From contig NZ_BNDS01000001.1 in the NCBI RefSeq assembly GCF_014656545.1, positions 251,190-315,189 on the forward strand: 64,000 nucleotides of DNA. Direction: 5' to 3'. The translations under genes were made by a program, and so were the position numbers. A model generated the notes under the pieces. That model was not told the DNA's origin, did no database searches, and saw only the letters and a list, made by a program, of their open reading frames with translations. Numbering within the stretch: position 1 is the first letter of the stretch; each line of letters starts with the position of its first letter. Source of the DNA: Neobacillus kokaensis (GTDB taxonomy: Bacteria > Bacillota > Bacilli > Bacillales > Cytobacillaceae). Below are positions 41,537 to 50,318 of this stretch, piece after piece.

Positions 41537-42740
41537 AAGAAACTCGTTTTTATTGTTGTTCGGAGTGGGCATTTCGACTTTTGGAGATTTTATTTATCTA
41601 ATTGCAATTAATATTTTTGTCTTAAAGTTAACGGGATCACCGGCGGCCGTCGCTGGATTATGGATTATTGGGCCAATTGCAACGATTCTAACAAAGTTTT
41701 GGTCTGGCAGTATTATTGATCGAATGAGTAAACGCAGATTGATGATCCTAACGGATATTTTTCGAGCCGTTCTTGTAGCAATTATTCCTCTATTACCATC
41801 CGTTTGGCTCATTTATGTTTGTTTATTCATACTTTCAATTGGAAAGGCTTTCTTTGATCCAGCTTCCATATCATACATAACGAGCTTGATTCCAGCCGAG
41901 AACCGGAAACAATTTAACTCATTTCGCAGCTTGATAACGTCCGGTGCCTTTTTGATCGGCCCGGCGATTGCTGGGGTATTGCTCTTAATTGCATCTGCGA
42001 AAGTGGCTATTTGGATTAACGCTGTTTCCTTCTTAGTTTCCGCTTATATGCTGTTTTTACTGCCTGAAACAGAGCGGCTAAAGAACCAAACTAAAGCAAT
42101 TACTCTCGCTATGATTAAAGACGATTGGAAAAAGGTCATGATGTTTTCACGCGATCAGTCTTATATTGTTATCATTTATTTTTTGGCTCAGTTTTTTTGG
42201 ATTGTGGCACTGGGCATGGATGCACAAGAGGTTGTTTTTACACAAAAGGTGTTAGGTTTATCCGAGGCGGAGTTTGGACTGCTTGTCAGTATTATGGGGA
42301 TTGGTTCCATAATTGGCTCTTCAACCGTTTCTATTTTTGCTAAAAAAATGTCCATACGGCTGTTAATGGGTCTAGGCTACATAATGGTCGCCGGCGGCTA
42401 CCTGATTTATGCGTTTTCTTTCTCGTTTTTAACTGCTGCTATCGGCTTTATCGTCCTTGGATACTTTAATTCGCTTGCTAATACGGGGTTTTTGACCTTT
42501 TATCAAAACAATGTACCGCTTGAAATTATGGGGCGTATTTCAAGTGTGTTTGGAACCTTTCAAAGCATGCTGCAAATTGCCTTTGTACTGTTAATCGGGT
42601 TCACGGGTGAGATTATTCCATTGAGGTATAGCATCATTGGTGCATCAATTTTTGTTTTAGCCATTAGCTTGTTATTGACTCTTTACGTCTACCGGCCAGC
42701 AAGAAAGATTTACTTTCTTGAAAAAAGTCAGGGAGCATAG
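41523..42740 (+). CDS. MFS transporter
   Basis: TTG at 41523 behind AGGAG starts a 405-residue protein with about twelve membrane helices; a longer open frame upstream only reflects overlap with the phosphatase gene. LLLFGVGISTFGDFIYLIAINIFVLKLTGSP and GSIIDRMSKRRLMILTDIFRA (loop 2-3) fit the MFS_3/EmrB-like exporter group often annotated as macrolide-type efflux pumps. It lies between a phosphatase and a GNAT acetyltransferase in a tight three-gene run (6 bp to the next gene), which may be a small resistance or metabolite-handling operon. Confidence 0.85.
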   Translation: MKTNKRNSFLLLFGVGISTFGDFIYLIAINIFVLKLTGSPAAVAGLWIIGPIATILTKFWSGSIIDRMSKRRLMILTDIFRAVLVAIIPLLPSVWLIYVCLFILSIGKAFFDPASISYITSLIPAENRKQFNSFRSLITSGAFLIGPAIAGVLLLIASAKVAIWINAVSFLVSAYMLFLLPETERLKNQTKAITLAMIKDDWKKVMMFSRDQSYIVIIYFLAQFFWIVALGMDAQEVVFTQKVLGLSEAEFGLLVSIMGIGSIIGSSTVSIFAKKMSIRLLMGLGYIMVAGGYLIYAFSFSFLTAAIGFIVLGYFNSLANTGFLTFYQNNVPLEIMGRISSVFGTFQSMLQIAFVLLIGFTGEIIPLRYSIIGASIFVLAISLLLTLYVYRPARKIYFLEKSQGA

Positions 42741-42745
42741 GTTAA

Positions 42746-43204
42746 ATGATCAAAACGCTAGATTTACAAGATAATAGTTTATTAAAGAACTTGTTTAAAC
42801 TTCAAAAGGCTTCCTATCTTATAGAAGCTAAGTTAATCAATTTTTACAAAATCCCTCCATTAGTAGAAACTATTGATGATTTAAAGAATTGTTCGGAAAA
42901 GTTCTATGGTTATTTTGAAGAAAAGGGGTTAACTGGAGCTTTGTCTTTTACGTTAGATGGGGAAAAGCTGACGATTTGCCGGTTAGTCGTAGACCCAAAA
43001 CACTTTAGGAAAGGGATTGCGCAGAAGCTATTAAGCGCAGTTGAGAAAAACTATCCTGAAATTAGAGTTGTTAAGGTCGCAACCGGGAAAGACAACCTCC
43101 CAGCTAAGAATTTATATCTTAAAAATGGATATAGGTTGAAGCGAGAGCTTGAAGTAACAGCAGGACTATATATGTGTTTTTTTGAGAAAAATCTTAAGAA
43201 ATAA
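42746..43204 (+). CDS. GNAT-family N-acetyltransferase
   Basis: The 152-residue protein has the acetyl-CoA-binding core LTICRLVVDPKHFRKGIAQKLL (motif A, with R-K-G-I-A as the Q/R-x-x-G-x-G/A loop) and VATGKDNLPAKNLYLKNGYRLKRE (motif B). The N-terminal third carries substrate-binding elements that are not family specific. The acceptor is unknown. It is the last gene of the phosphatase-MFS-GNAT run before a strong terminator. Confidence 0.85.
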   Translation: MIKTLDLQDNSLLKNLFKLQKASYLIEAKLINFYKIPPLVETIDDLKNCSEKFYGYFEEKGLTGALSFTLDGEKLTICRLVVDPKHFRKGIAQKLLSAVEKNYPEIRVVKVATGKDNLPAKNLYLKNGYRLKRELEVTAGLYMCFFEKNLKK

Positions 43205-43244
43205 AGGTGCACTCTAGCTAGAAAGGTCTATAATTGAAAAGAAG

Positions 43245-43291
43245 AAAAAAGCCGAAGTTTCCCATGGAAAAGGGAGAACTTCGGCTTTTTT
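43245..43291. terminator. Bidirectional terminator
   Basis: AAAAAAGCCGAAGTTTCCC pairs with GGGAGAACTTCGGCTTTTTT (one bulge), with A- and T-runs outside. It serves the GNAT run and the convergent mntH. Confidence 0.93.
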
Positions 43292-44585
43292 ATCCCATAA
43301 AAGTCTGAATAACCAGCCATACATTTAAGCTTAAAATAATAGCCGCAAACAGGCTGGAAAGTACGGTTGTGATTCGCTTATTGGTTAACACGCCCATTAG
43401 TTCTTTCTTTTGTGTAAAGTAGATTAAAGCAATTACCGGAAATGGCAATACAATACTTAGAATAACTTGGCTAATAACAAGCGTTCTCGTTGGGTCGACA
43501 CCAATGGCTACGATAATTACACTTGGCAGCATTGTCACCAAGCGGCGGACCCAGACAGGAATTGTAAAGCCAACAAATCCTTGCATGATTACTTGGCCTG
43601 CCATTGTTCCGACAACAGAGCTTGAGATACCCGATGCTAACAGGGAAATCAAGAACACGCTGGCAGCGGCGGAACCGAGGAGCGGTGTAAGAGTGTGATA
43701 AGCCGTTGTTAAGTCGGCAATGTCACTTTTTCCGGTTGTATGAAAGACAGATGCTGCCATATACATCATTGCTAAGTTTACAAAGCCGGCAAGGGCCATT
43801 GCAATCAAAATTTCCATCGTACTGTATTTTTGGATTTTTATTTTTTCTAAATCGTTACGTGGAATTATTCGTCGCTGCGTTAAGCTTGAGTGCAAGTAAA
43901 TCGCATGCGGCATAACGGTTGCTCCAATAACTCCAACTGCAAGCATGATGCTTTCCTTGTTACCGAGCCACGGGACTACGCTATGATAAGCAATCTGACC
44001 TAAATCCGGCTTTGAAAGCATGGTTTCAACTATATAGCATAAGCCAATGAGTATCGCAAAAGCAGCAATAAATTTTTCTAATGGCCGGAATCCGTATTTT
44101 TCCATCAATAATATTAAATAGGTTATAATCCCTGTAATGATGACCGCATAAAGCATCGGAATGTCGGCTAATAAATTTAGCGCCAGCGTGGCCCCTAAAA
44201 ATTCAGCAAGGTCCGTTGCTATTGCGGCAAGCTCCGACACCACCCACATAATCATTGTCAGCCATGTCGGCATATATTCACGACAAATTTCCGGCAGGTT
44301 TCTTCCTGTTGCAATGCCTAGTTTTCCTGACATGTTTTGCAGAAGCATCGCCATAAGGTTAGCCATGACGATTACCCATAGCATTTTATAACCGAAGCTG
44401 GCCCCGCTCTGAATGTTTGTTGCAAAATTTCCTGGGTCTACGTAGGCAATGGACGCAATAAATGCTGGCCCGATAAATGGCAGCAATGCACGGATGCCTT
44501 TTGTTTTTCCATCAATGGCATCCCTAGCAGCTGCAACGGTCCGTTGCTCCGCGGCTTGAGCACCAAGTGAATTTGTGTGGCTCAT
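43290..44585 (-). CDS. mntH: Nramp-type Mn(II)/Fe(II) transporter
   Basis: The 431-residue protein has eleven membrane helices and the two metal-binding motifs of Nramp carriers: AYVDPGNFATN in helix 1 and GATVMPHAIYLHS in helix 6. It imports manganese with protons. A hydrophilic N-terminus of about 35 residues is slightly long. AAAGGGA precedes ATG. An MntR-type box overlaps its promoter region at 44647-44662, so high manganese should switch it off. Confidence 0.95.
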   Translation of the reverse strand: MSHTNSLGAQAAEQRTVAAARDAIDGKTKGIRALLPFIGPAFIASIAYVDPGNFATNIQSGASFGYKMLWVIVMANLMAMLLQNMSGKLGIATGRNLPEICREYMPTWLTMIMWVVSELAAIATDLAEFLGATLALNLLADIPMLYAVIITGIITYLILLMEKYGFRPLEKFIAAFAILIGLCYIVETMLSKPDLGQIAYHSVVPWLGNKESIMLAVGVIGATVMPHAIYLHSSLTQRRIIPRNDLEKIKIQKYSTMEILIAMALAGFVNLAMMYMAASVFHTTGKSDIADLTTAYHTLTPLLGSAAASVFLISLLASGISSSVVGTMAGQVIMQGFVGFTIPVWVRRLVTMLPSVIIVAIGVDPTRTLVISQVILSIVLPFPVIALIYFTQKKELMGVLTNKRITTVLSSLFAAIILSLNVWLVIQTFMG

Positions 44586-44646
44586 AAGATACCATCCCTT
44601 TCATTATTTTTCATAAAAGCAATATTTGTTTGACTAATCAATAAAT

Positions 44647-44702
44647 GTTTCCCTAATGCAAATTTATATAAATATTATAGTATATTTTTAAAAAATTGTG
44701 AA
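44647..44702 (-). promoter_or_regulatory. mntH promoter with MntR box
   Basis: On the minus strand TTCACA (44702-44697), 17 bases, TATAAT (44679-44674). GTTTCCCTAATGCAAA (44647-44662) matches the MntR box GTTTCCTTAAGGCAAA at 14 of 16 positions and lies just downstream of the predicted start, suited to repression. Confidence 0.85.
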
Positions 44703-44742
44703 TGATTTTGTACTGGAAATTTACTTGAAATTATATTTAGAA

Positions 44743-44760
44743 ATTGTTCACTTGAACAAT
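44743..44760. promoter_or_regulatory. Dyad upstream of selB
   Basis: ATTGTTC (44743-44749), ACTT, GAACAAT (44754-44760) is a perfect 7-bp dyad 54 bp upstream of selB without a T-run, so it looks like an operator rather than a terminator. The binding protein is unknown. Confidence 0.45.
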
Positions 44761-44813
44761 CCCCCCATACAAGCTAGAGTAAAGAGAGAAGTTCGTTAAA
44801 GAAGGTGGCAAGC

Positions 44814-46694
44814 TTGGAAAAACGATATTTTACCATTGGAATGGCGGGACATATTGACCACGGTAAAACCTCGCTGACAAAGGCGTTGACAAACGTAGAT
44901 ACTGACCGCTTAAAGGAAGAGAAAGAACGGCAGATTTCCATTGAACTAGGATTTGCACCATTATATGAAGATGCTGAAATACAAATTTCAGTTATTGATG
45001 TGCCCGGTCATGAACGATTTATCAGGCAAATGATTGCAGGTGTCGCAGGGATTGACCTTGTTGTCCTTGTAGTTGCCGCTGATGAAGGGGTTATGCCACA
45101 GACACGGGAACACCTGGAAATTTTAAAGTTTTTAGGAATAAAAAATGGCATCATTGCGATTACAAAAATTGACCGTGTTGATGAAGAATTCGTTGAACTG
45201 GTGAAGGATGACATTTTAGGAGAACTCGACGGAACCGTATTTGAAAACGCTCCGTTTGTTCTCGTTGATAGCCTTTCGAAAAAGGGAATTGAAGAAATCA
45301 AACAGCTAATTATTAAGACGTTGAAAGAACAAGCAATGCGCGATGCCAAGGGTGCGTTCCGTTTGCCGATTGACCAGGTGTTTACTGTAAAAGGGCAAGG
45401 TACCGTTGTCCGGGGAACAGTTTACGAAGGGGCAGTTGAGGAAGGCCAGACGTTAAAAATAATGCCTAAGGGACTGGAGGTTCGTGCACGGCAAATCCAA
45501 GTCCATCACCAGCCGGCGGCAAAAGCGTATGCCGGACAGCGGGCAGCAATCAATCTTTCCGGAGTCTCTAAAGAAGACTTGGAGCGGGGCGATGTGGTCG
45601 TCTCCTCTGAGCATTTTATTGTGACGAAAGTAATTGATGTAGCTATCCGTGTTGTTGATGAACTGGAGCATTTGATCAAACAAAGGATGCCGGTTAAGCT
45701 CCATATTGGAACAACGGAAGTAATGGGACGAATTGTGTTTTTTGACCGTAATGAAGTGAAAGACGAGAATGGGGAAATCTTATGCCAGCTCAGACTGGAG
45801 GAAGAGATTCTTACGAAAAGAGGAGACCGCTTTATTTTACGGAGGCCAAGCCCGCAAGAAACGATTGGCGGCGGCTGGGTAATTGACCCAAGAGGAGACA
45901 AATACCGCTTTGGTAATCAAACAATTGTAGAACTTGAAAAGAAAAAGGTCGGTTCACCAAAAGAGCGGATTACCGCCGCATTACTGGAGGCCAAAAGCCT
46001 TCAGCATGATGAATTAATTAAATGGACCGCAATTGATGAAGCCGTAATGGCAGAGCAGCTTTATGGCGGGGAGTTCGTTCTATATAATGGGAAGGAATAT
46101 ACGCTTCAGGTCATCATAGATTCGATTGAAGAGGATCTCATTGACCGCCTTCAGGAATTTCATCTTCAACACTCTCTTAAAGCCGGGGTGAATAAAGCGG
46201 AGCTGCTTCAAACGATGCAAAAAAGATTTCCGAAAAATCTTTTGGATTACGTGATCGAAAATGGGATTACAAATCAAGTTTTTAAACGGAAAGGGCAATT
46301 TGTTTCTTTGGCAGAGTTCGTTCCGCATGTTCCAAAAAGCTGGGCAAAACGGACGGAGAATTTGCTTTCGGACTTGAAAAAGGATGAATTAAAAGTTCGT
46401 TATTTGAAGGATTATTTTGCTGCGGCAGGAATCCCCGACCAGTTGGAAATGAACTTACAACGATTCCTTGAGGACCAGGGACTCATCGTGATGCTCGACG
46501 AACAGTTTGCTTATTATGGCGATGTGTTTAATGAAGCGGTAACGAAACTGCGCGGTAATACAGGTTCAGAGTTTGAGGTGGGAGAAGCAAAGGATATATT
46601 GGGATTGTCCCGGAAATATATGATCCCTTTCTTAGAACGATTGGATGCGAAAGGATTAACGAAAAGAGTGGAAAACAAGCGAGTGTGGCAGTAA
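44814..46694 (+). CDS. selB: Selenocysteine-specific elongation factor SelB
   Basis: The 626-residue GTPase brings selenocysteyl-tRNA to UGA codons that have a SECIS hairpin. GHIDHGKTSL (12-21) is the G1 loop, DVPGHE and ITKIDRV are G3 and G4, beta-barrel domains II and III follow (about 180-340), and the C-terminal half has the winged-helix repeats that bind SECIS. TTG at 44814 is preferred since GAAGGTGG sits 7 bases before it; the GTG at 44805 lies inside that site. selA, selD and tRNA-Sec are not in the window. It implies that this organism makes at least one selenoprotein. Confidence 0.93.
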   Translation: MEKRYFTIGMAGHIDHGKTSLTKALTNVDTDRLKEEKERQISIELGFAPLYEDAEIQISVIDVPGHERFIRQMIAGVAGIDLVVLVVAADEGVMPQTREHLEILKFLGIKNGIIAITKIDRVDEEFVELVKDDILGELDGTVFENAPFVLVDSLSKKGIEEIKQLIIKTLKEQAMRDAKGAFRLPIDQVFTVKGQGTVVRGTVYEGAVEEGQTLKIMPKGLEVRARQIQVHHQPAAKAYAGQRAAINLSGVSKEDLERGDVVVSSEHFIVTKVIDVAIRVVDELEHLIKQRMPVKLHIGTTEVMGRIVFFDRNEVKDENGEILCQLRLEEEILTKRGDRFILRRPSPQETIGGGWVIDPRGDKYRFGNQTIVELEKKKVGSPKERITAALLEAKSLQHDELIKWTAIDEAVMAEQLYGGEFVLYNGKEYTLQVIIDSIEEDLIDRLQEFHLQHSLKAGVNKAELLQTMQKRFPKNLLDYVIENGITNQVFKRKGQFVSLAEFVPHVPKSWAKRTENLLSDLKKDELKVRYLKDYFAAAGIPDQLEMNLQRFLEDQGLIVMLDEQFAYYGDVFNEAVTKLRGNTGSEFEVGEAKDILGLSRKYMIPFLERLDAKGLTKRVENKRVWQ

Positions 46695-46788
46695 TAAGTA
46701 AGATTATGTAATTGAAGAGGTTTCATTGCCCGAAAAGAGAAAAAATCCGCTCTCGAAGTTAACCAAAAATAACCTTACTTAAAAACCA

Positions 46789-46830
46789 AAAAGCCTCGAT
46801 CCCCAGTCAAAACTGGAATCGGGGCTTTCT
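46789..46830. terminator. Bidirectional terminator
   Basis: AAGCCTCGAT and ATCGGGGCTT with CCAGT/ACTGG inside form a long stem; it lies between convergent selB and the TerD gene, with A and T runs on both sides. Confidence 0.85.
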
Positions 46831-46834
46831 TACA

Positions 46835-48337
46835 TTACGACAAAAACTCCGCAGGATTTAACCCAAGCTCATGGCAGATATCCACTACTGTTTGTTTCTC
46901 ATTGTGATCAAAGTTTCCATCTGCATAGCCAATCGCAATGCAATAACGGGCAATCAAACGAGCTATTTCCGGTTTCGTTCTTATTTTCCCTAGAGCACGA
47001 AATGCCTCTGCACGTCCGATCACACGATCATTTTCAATTCGTGACACAAATAGGTTGAATCGTTGGATGACTTTATTCGTATCAAAGACCCGTAATTCCT
47101 CACTTTGATGGACAAATTCAATCATCTTTTGCCTTTCCGACGCATCCAAATAACCATCAGCCATTGCTACTAATGCACAAGCGGCGACCACCGCATCCAA
47201 TACATCCTGGCTCTTGTATCGGTTAAATAATTCCTGCGCTCTTCTTTTTTGATTATTGGCCCATTCAGCATAGTCTGTTTGCGAAGGGGACCATGTGCTA
47301 CCGCAATTATTACAGCTGAATTTTAACTGATTCTTACCGATAAAGCCGCCAAGGAGGCCAACAGGTCCCAAAATTAAGCCGCCAATAGCTGCCTTTCCTA
47401 AGCCAAACCCTTTCTTTCCGGTTCGGACATTTGAAGAATGGCAGCGTGGACAGCTAATATCGTCACCGCCATATGTACGGTTCATATTTGGCGCAGAAGG
47501 AGCAGATTGCCCAGGGTAACCATAAGCAGGCTGCTGGTATGATGATTCCGGCTGCAGATGAACCGGCTGTTGAGAGGCAGGCTGGTTATTTTGACTGTGA
47601 CGATATGGGTCATATTGTCCTTGAGATTGCTGATAAGGGTTATATGAGCTAGGATTCTGCTGATAGGATTGATTTAAATTCCGGTTCTGTTGAAAATCCG
47701 TCTGTAGATTTTCCTGGTAAACAGGCTGGTGAGATGGCGGTACTGAAGCGACGCTTGCAGGCGGGTCATCCACCGTAACTCCAAAGTTATTACATAAAGC
47801 CGCTAAACCTCCCTGAAAGCCGCTGCCAATAGCATTGAATTTCCACTCGCCGTTATGCCGGTATATTTCTGCCGTAACAATGGCTGTTTCTACCGTAAAA
47901 TCCATACCTAAATTGTATCGTAAAAGTTCCTCACCTGATTGTTCGTTAAAAATCCGTACATATGAATCCGAGACTTGTCCGAAATTCTGCCTCTTTTCTT
48001 GTGCATCATGAATCGTTATTGTAAAGGCAATTCGGTGAATATACGCTGGAACGCTGTTTAAATTTATCCGTATTTGTTCAGCATCCTGCATTCCTAAACC
48101 AATCCGGCTGTCCCCGCTATATATAATCGAGCCATTGCCGCCCGATGGATGATTATAAAAAACAAAATCCTGATCACTTTGAACCTTGCCATTTTGGCCT
48201 AATAAAAAGGCAGAGGCATCCAGATCGTAATTAGAACTCAAATTACTATTCCAGCCGAGACCGACGACAACATTTTGTAATCCCGGGTGTGACTTTGTCA
48301 AATCTACTTTTTGCCCCTTGCTAAGAGTGACGCCCAT
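46835..48337 (-). CDS. TerD - zinc ribbon - TerB fusion protein
   Basis: The 500-residue protein joins three modules. Residues 1-190 are a TerD domain (MGVTLSKGQKVDLTK, NYDLDASAFLLG, VFYNHPSGGNGSIIYSGDS) with the acidic Ca-binding loops. A disordered linker (about 195-290) is packed with Gln, Pro, Ser and Tyr. A zinc ribbon (CPRC and CNNC) flanks a glycine-rich hydrophobic stretch that may touch membrane. Residues about 365-500 are a TerB domain (VVAACALVAMADGYLDASERQ, IAIGYADGNFDHNEKQTVVD). Ter proteins act in tellurite, phage and stress responses. AAAGGAGAG precedes ATG; no other ter gene is nearby. Confidence 0.88.
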   Translation of the reverse strand: MGVTLSKGQKVDLTKSHPGLQNVVVGLGWNSNLSSNYDLDASAFLLGQNGKVQSDQDFVFYNHPSGGNGSIIYSGDSRIGLGMQDAEQIRINLNSVPAYIHRIAFTITIHDAQEKRQNFGQVSDSYVRIFNEQSGEELLRYNLGMDFTVETAIVTAEIYRHNGEWKFNAIGSGFQGGLAALCNNFGVTVDDPPASVASVPPSHQPVYQENLQTDFQQNRNLNQSYQQNPSSYNPYQQSQGQYDPYRHSQNNQPASQQPVHLQPESSYQQPAYGYPGQSAPSAPNMNRTYGGDDISCPRCHSSNVRTGKKGFGLGKAAIGGLILGPVGLLGGFIGKNQLKFSCNNCGSTWSPSQTDYAEWANNQKRRAQELFNRYKSQDVLDAVVAACALVAMADGYLDASERQKMIEFVHQSEELRVFDTNKVIQRFNLFVSRIENDRVIGRAEAFRALGKIRTKPEIARLIARYCIAIGYADGNFDHNEKQTVVDICHELGLNPAEFLS

Positions 48338-48466
48338 TGCTTTTCTCTCCTTTCATCTATCCCTATTATAATTTCTAAATTGTTGCAGGGAAACTTCGAA
48401 ACGTGTTCCTTACATATGTACGGAATAATAGTGAAAAAGTTTCAGGATTTTTATTCTTTGAAACGG

Positions 48467-48510
48467 AATTTTAAGAAAAATTTGAATAATTCATTATTTT
48501 ATTTTATAAT
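48467..48510 (+). promoter_or_regulatory. dpp-ykf promoter with CodY box
   Basis: TTGAAT (48482-48487), 17 bases, TATAAT (48505-48510) is a strong SigA promoter. AATTTTAAGAAAAAT (48467-48481) matches the CodY box AATTTTCWGAAAATT at 13 of 15 positions and abuts the -35. In B. subtilis dpp is a main CodY target, so repression in rich medium is expected. Confidence 0.85.
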
Positions 48511-48544
48511 AAAATAGTAATTTAGTAGAGGAGAGAGGAAAATC

Positions 48545-49369
48545 ATGAAAATATATATTTCTGTTGATATGGAAGGAATAACAGGACTTGTTGACCATAC
48601 TCATGTTGATTCTGAAAAGCATAATTATGAACGAGGTCGTATAATTATGACAGATGAGGCAAATTATGTCGTGACCTCGGCGTTTGAAGCAGGAGCCAAA
48701 GAAGTAATCGTCAACGATAGTCATTCCAAGATGAATAATCTCCTCATTGAAAGATTGCACTCGGAAACACAACTGATAACTGGAGATGTGAAGCCTTTTT
48801 CGATGGTCCAAGGTTTAGACGAAACGTTCACTGGAGCGATTTTTACTGGGTACCATGCCAGAGCTGCACAGCCAGGAGTAATGGCCCATTCGATGATTTT
48901 TGGTGTACGCAATATGTTTATTAATGATGTTGCTATAGGGGAGTTAGGGTTTAATGCCTATGTTGCCGGATATTACGGGGTACCGGTTATTATGGTCGCG
49001 GGCGATGACTATGCAGCCCGTGAAGCTGAACAGTTAATTCCAAATGTTACAACGGCAATAGTAAAGGAAGCGATTTCCCGCTCCGCGGCTAAAACGCTTA
49101 CACCAATAAAAGCGGGTCAGCTTCTAAGAGAAAAAACAGCATTAGCCATTAAAAATTTCGATAAAGTGAAACCGCTAACACCTCCAGAAAAACCACTGTT
49201 AAGTATTGAATTTACTAATTACGGCGAAGCAGAATGGGCAAATTTAATGCCCGGGACGGAAATAGTACCTGGAACCACGATTGTCCGCTTCCAAGCTAAA
49301 GATATTCTAGAAGCCTATCAAGCAATGCTTGTAATGACGGAGCTCGCGATGAGAACAACATTCTGTTAG
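48545..49369 (+). CDS. dppA: D-aminopeptidase DppA
   Basis: The 274-residue enzyme is a self-compartmentalising zinc D-aminopeptidase (family M55) that frees D-amino acids from peptides. The metal ligands known for B. subtilis DppA, Asp8, Glu10, His60, His104 and Glu133, all fall at the same positions here, as does His115. AGGAGAGAGG precedes ATG. It is the first gene of a ten-gene run, dppABCDE-ykfABCD plus a serine hydrolase, under a CodY-type promoter. Confidence 0.95.
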   Translation: MKIYISVDMEGITGLVDHTHVDSEKHNYERGRIIMTDEANYVVTSAFEAGAKEVIVNDSHSKMNNLLIERLHSETQLITGDVKPFSMVQGLDETFTGAIFTGYHARAAQPGVMAHSMIFGVRNMFINDVAIGELGFNAYVAGYYGVPVIMVAGDDYAAREAEQLIPNVTTAIVKEAISRSAAKTLTPIKAGQLLREKTALAIKNFDKVKPLTPPEKPLLSIEFTNYGEAEWANLMPGTEIVPGTTIVRFQAKDILEAYQAMLVMTELAMRTTFC

Positions 49370-49382
49370 GAAGTGGTCATGC

Positions 49383-50315
49383 ATGAATACATATTTTATC
49401 AAACGCTTTGTTGCGATGATCATCACGTTATGGCTCATTATCACCGGAACCTTTTTCTTAATGCATACGGTGCCAGGGTCACCATTCGACGAAGAAAGAA
49501 CGACGAATGAGACAATTCAAAAAAACCGTGAAGCCTATTACCAGCTGGATAAGCCTCTGATTCTTCAATATGGAAATTATTTAGCAGCACTGGTTCAAGG
49601 TGACCTTGGCCCATCTATTAAAAAACCGGGTCAAACGGTAAATGATCTTCTAGGCAGGGGGTTTCCTATCTCGTTTGAATTAGGGCTGTTTACGCTAATC
49701 TTGGCAATTATATCCGGGATTATCTTAGGAGTTGTGGCTGCTCTAAGGCATAATGGGTGGATTGATTACTTGGCAATGAGTATCGCTGTACTAGGTATAT
49801 CAATTCCAAACTTTGTCATGGCAACCGTATTAATTCAGCAGTTAGCTGTTAATATTCCAATCTTTCCGGTCGCAACCTGGTCCAGCCCCAAACATATGGT
49901 ACTCCCAATCTTGGCGCTGGCAACTGGGCCGATGGCAATTATCGCCCGTTTAACAAGGACCAGCATGCTTGAGGTGTTAACCCAGGATTACATCAAAACA
50001 GCCAAGGCAAAAGGGCTTTCTCCGGTAAAAATTGTCTTTAAACATGCCCTAAGAAATGCGCTCCTTCCGGTTGTTACGGTTTTAGGATCGCTTGCTGCGA
50101 GTATTTTAACCGGTACGTTTGTTATAGAAAAAATCTTCGCGATTCCCGGCATGGGTAAATATTTTGTTGACAGCATTAATAGCCGTGATTATTCCGTTAT
50201 CATGGGCACAACCGTATTTTATAGTGCTCTATTAATCTTAATGTTATTTTTAGTAGATTTAACATACGGACTTTTAGATCCAAGGATCAAGCTGCACAAG
50301 AAGGAGGCGGAATAA
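49383..50315 (+). CDS. dppB: Dipeptide ABC transporter permease DppB
   Basis: The 310-residue membrane protein has six helices and the binding-protein-dependent permease motif: RLTRTSMLEVLTQDYIKTAKAKGLSPVKIVFKHALRNALLPVV contains the EAA loop that contacts the ATPase. The N-terminal half with FFLMHTVPGSPF and LDKPLILQYGNYL is typical of the OppB/DppB family. It forms the channel with DppC. It starts 13 bp after dppA and ends 3 bp before dppC. Confidence 0.94.
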   Translation: MNTYFIKRFVAMIITLWLIITGTFFLMHTVPGSPFDEERTTNETIQKNREAYYQLDKPLILQYGNYLAALVQGDLGPSIKKPGQTVNDLLGRGFPISFELGLFTLILAIISGIILGVVAALRHNGWIDYLAMSIAVLGISIPNFVMATVLIQQLAVNIPIFPVATWSSPKHMVLPILALATGPMAIIARLTRTSMLEVLTQDYIKTAKAKGLSPVKIVFKHALRNALLPVVTVLGSLAASILTGTFVIEKIFAIPGMGKYFVDSINSRDYSVIMGTTVFYSALLILMLFLVDLTYGLLDPRIKLHKKEAE

Positions 50316-50318
50316 ATC

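Noticed and set aside
44586..46834. Selenocysteine tRNA near selB
   Set aside because: No cloverleaf with a long extra arm fits in the short gaps either side of selB.
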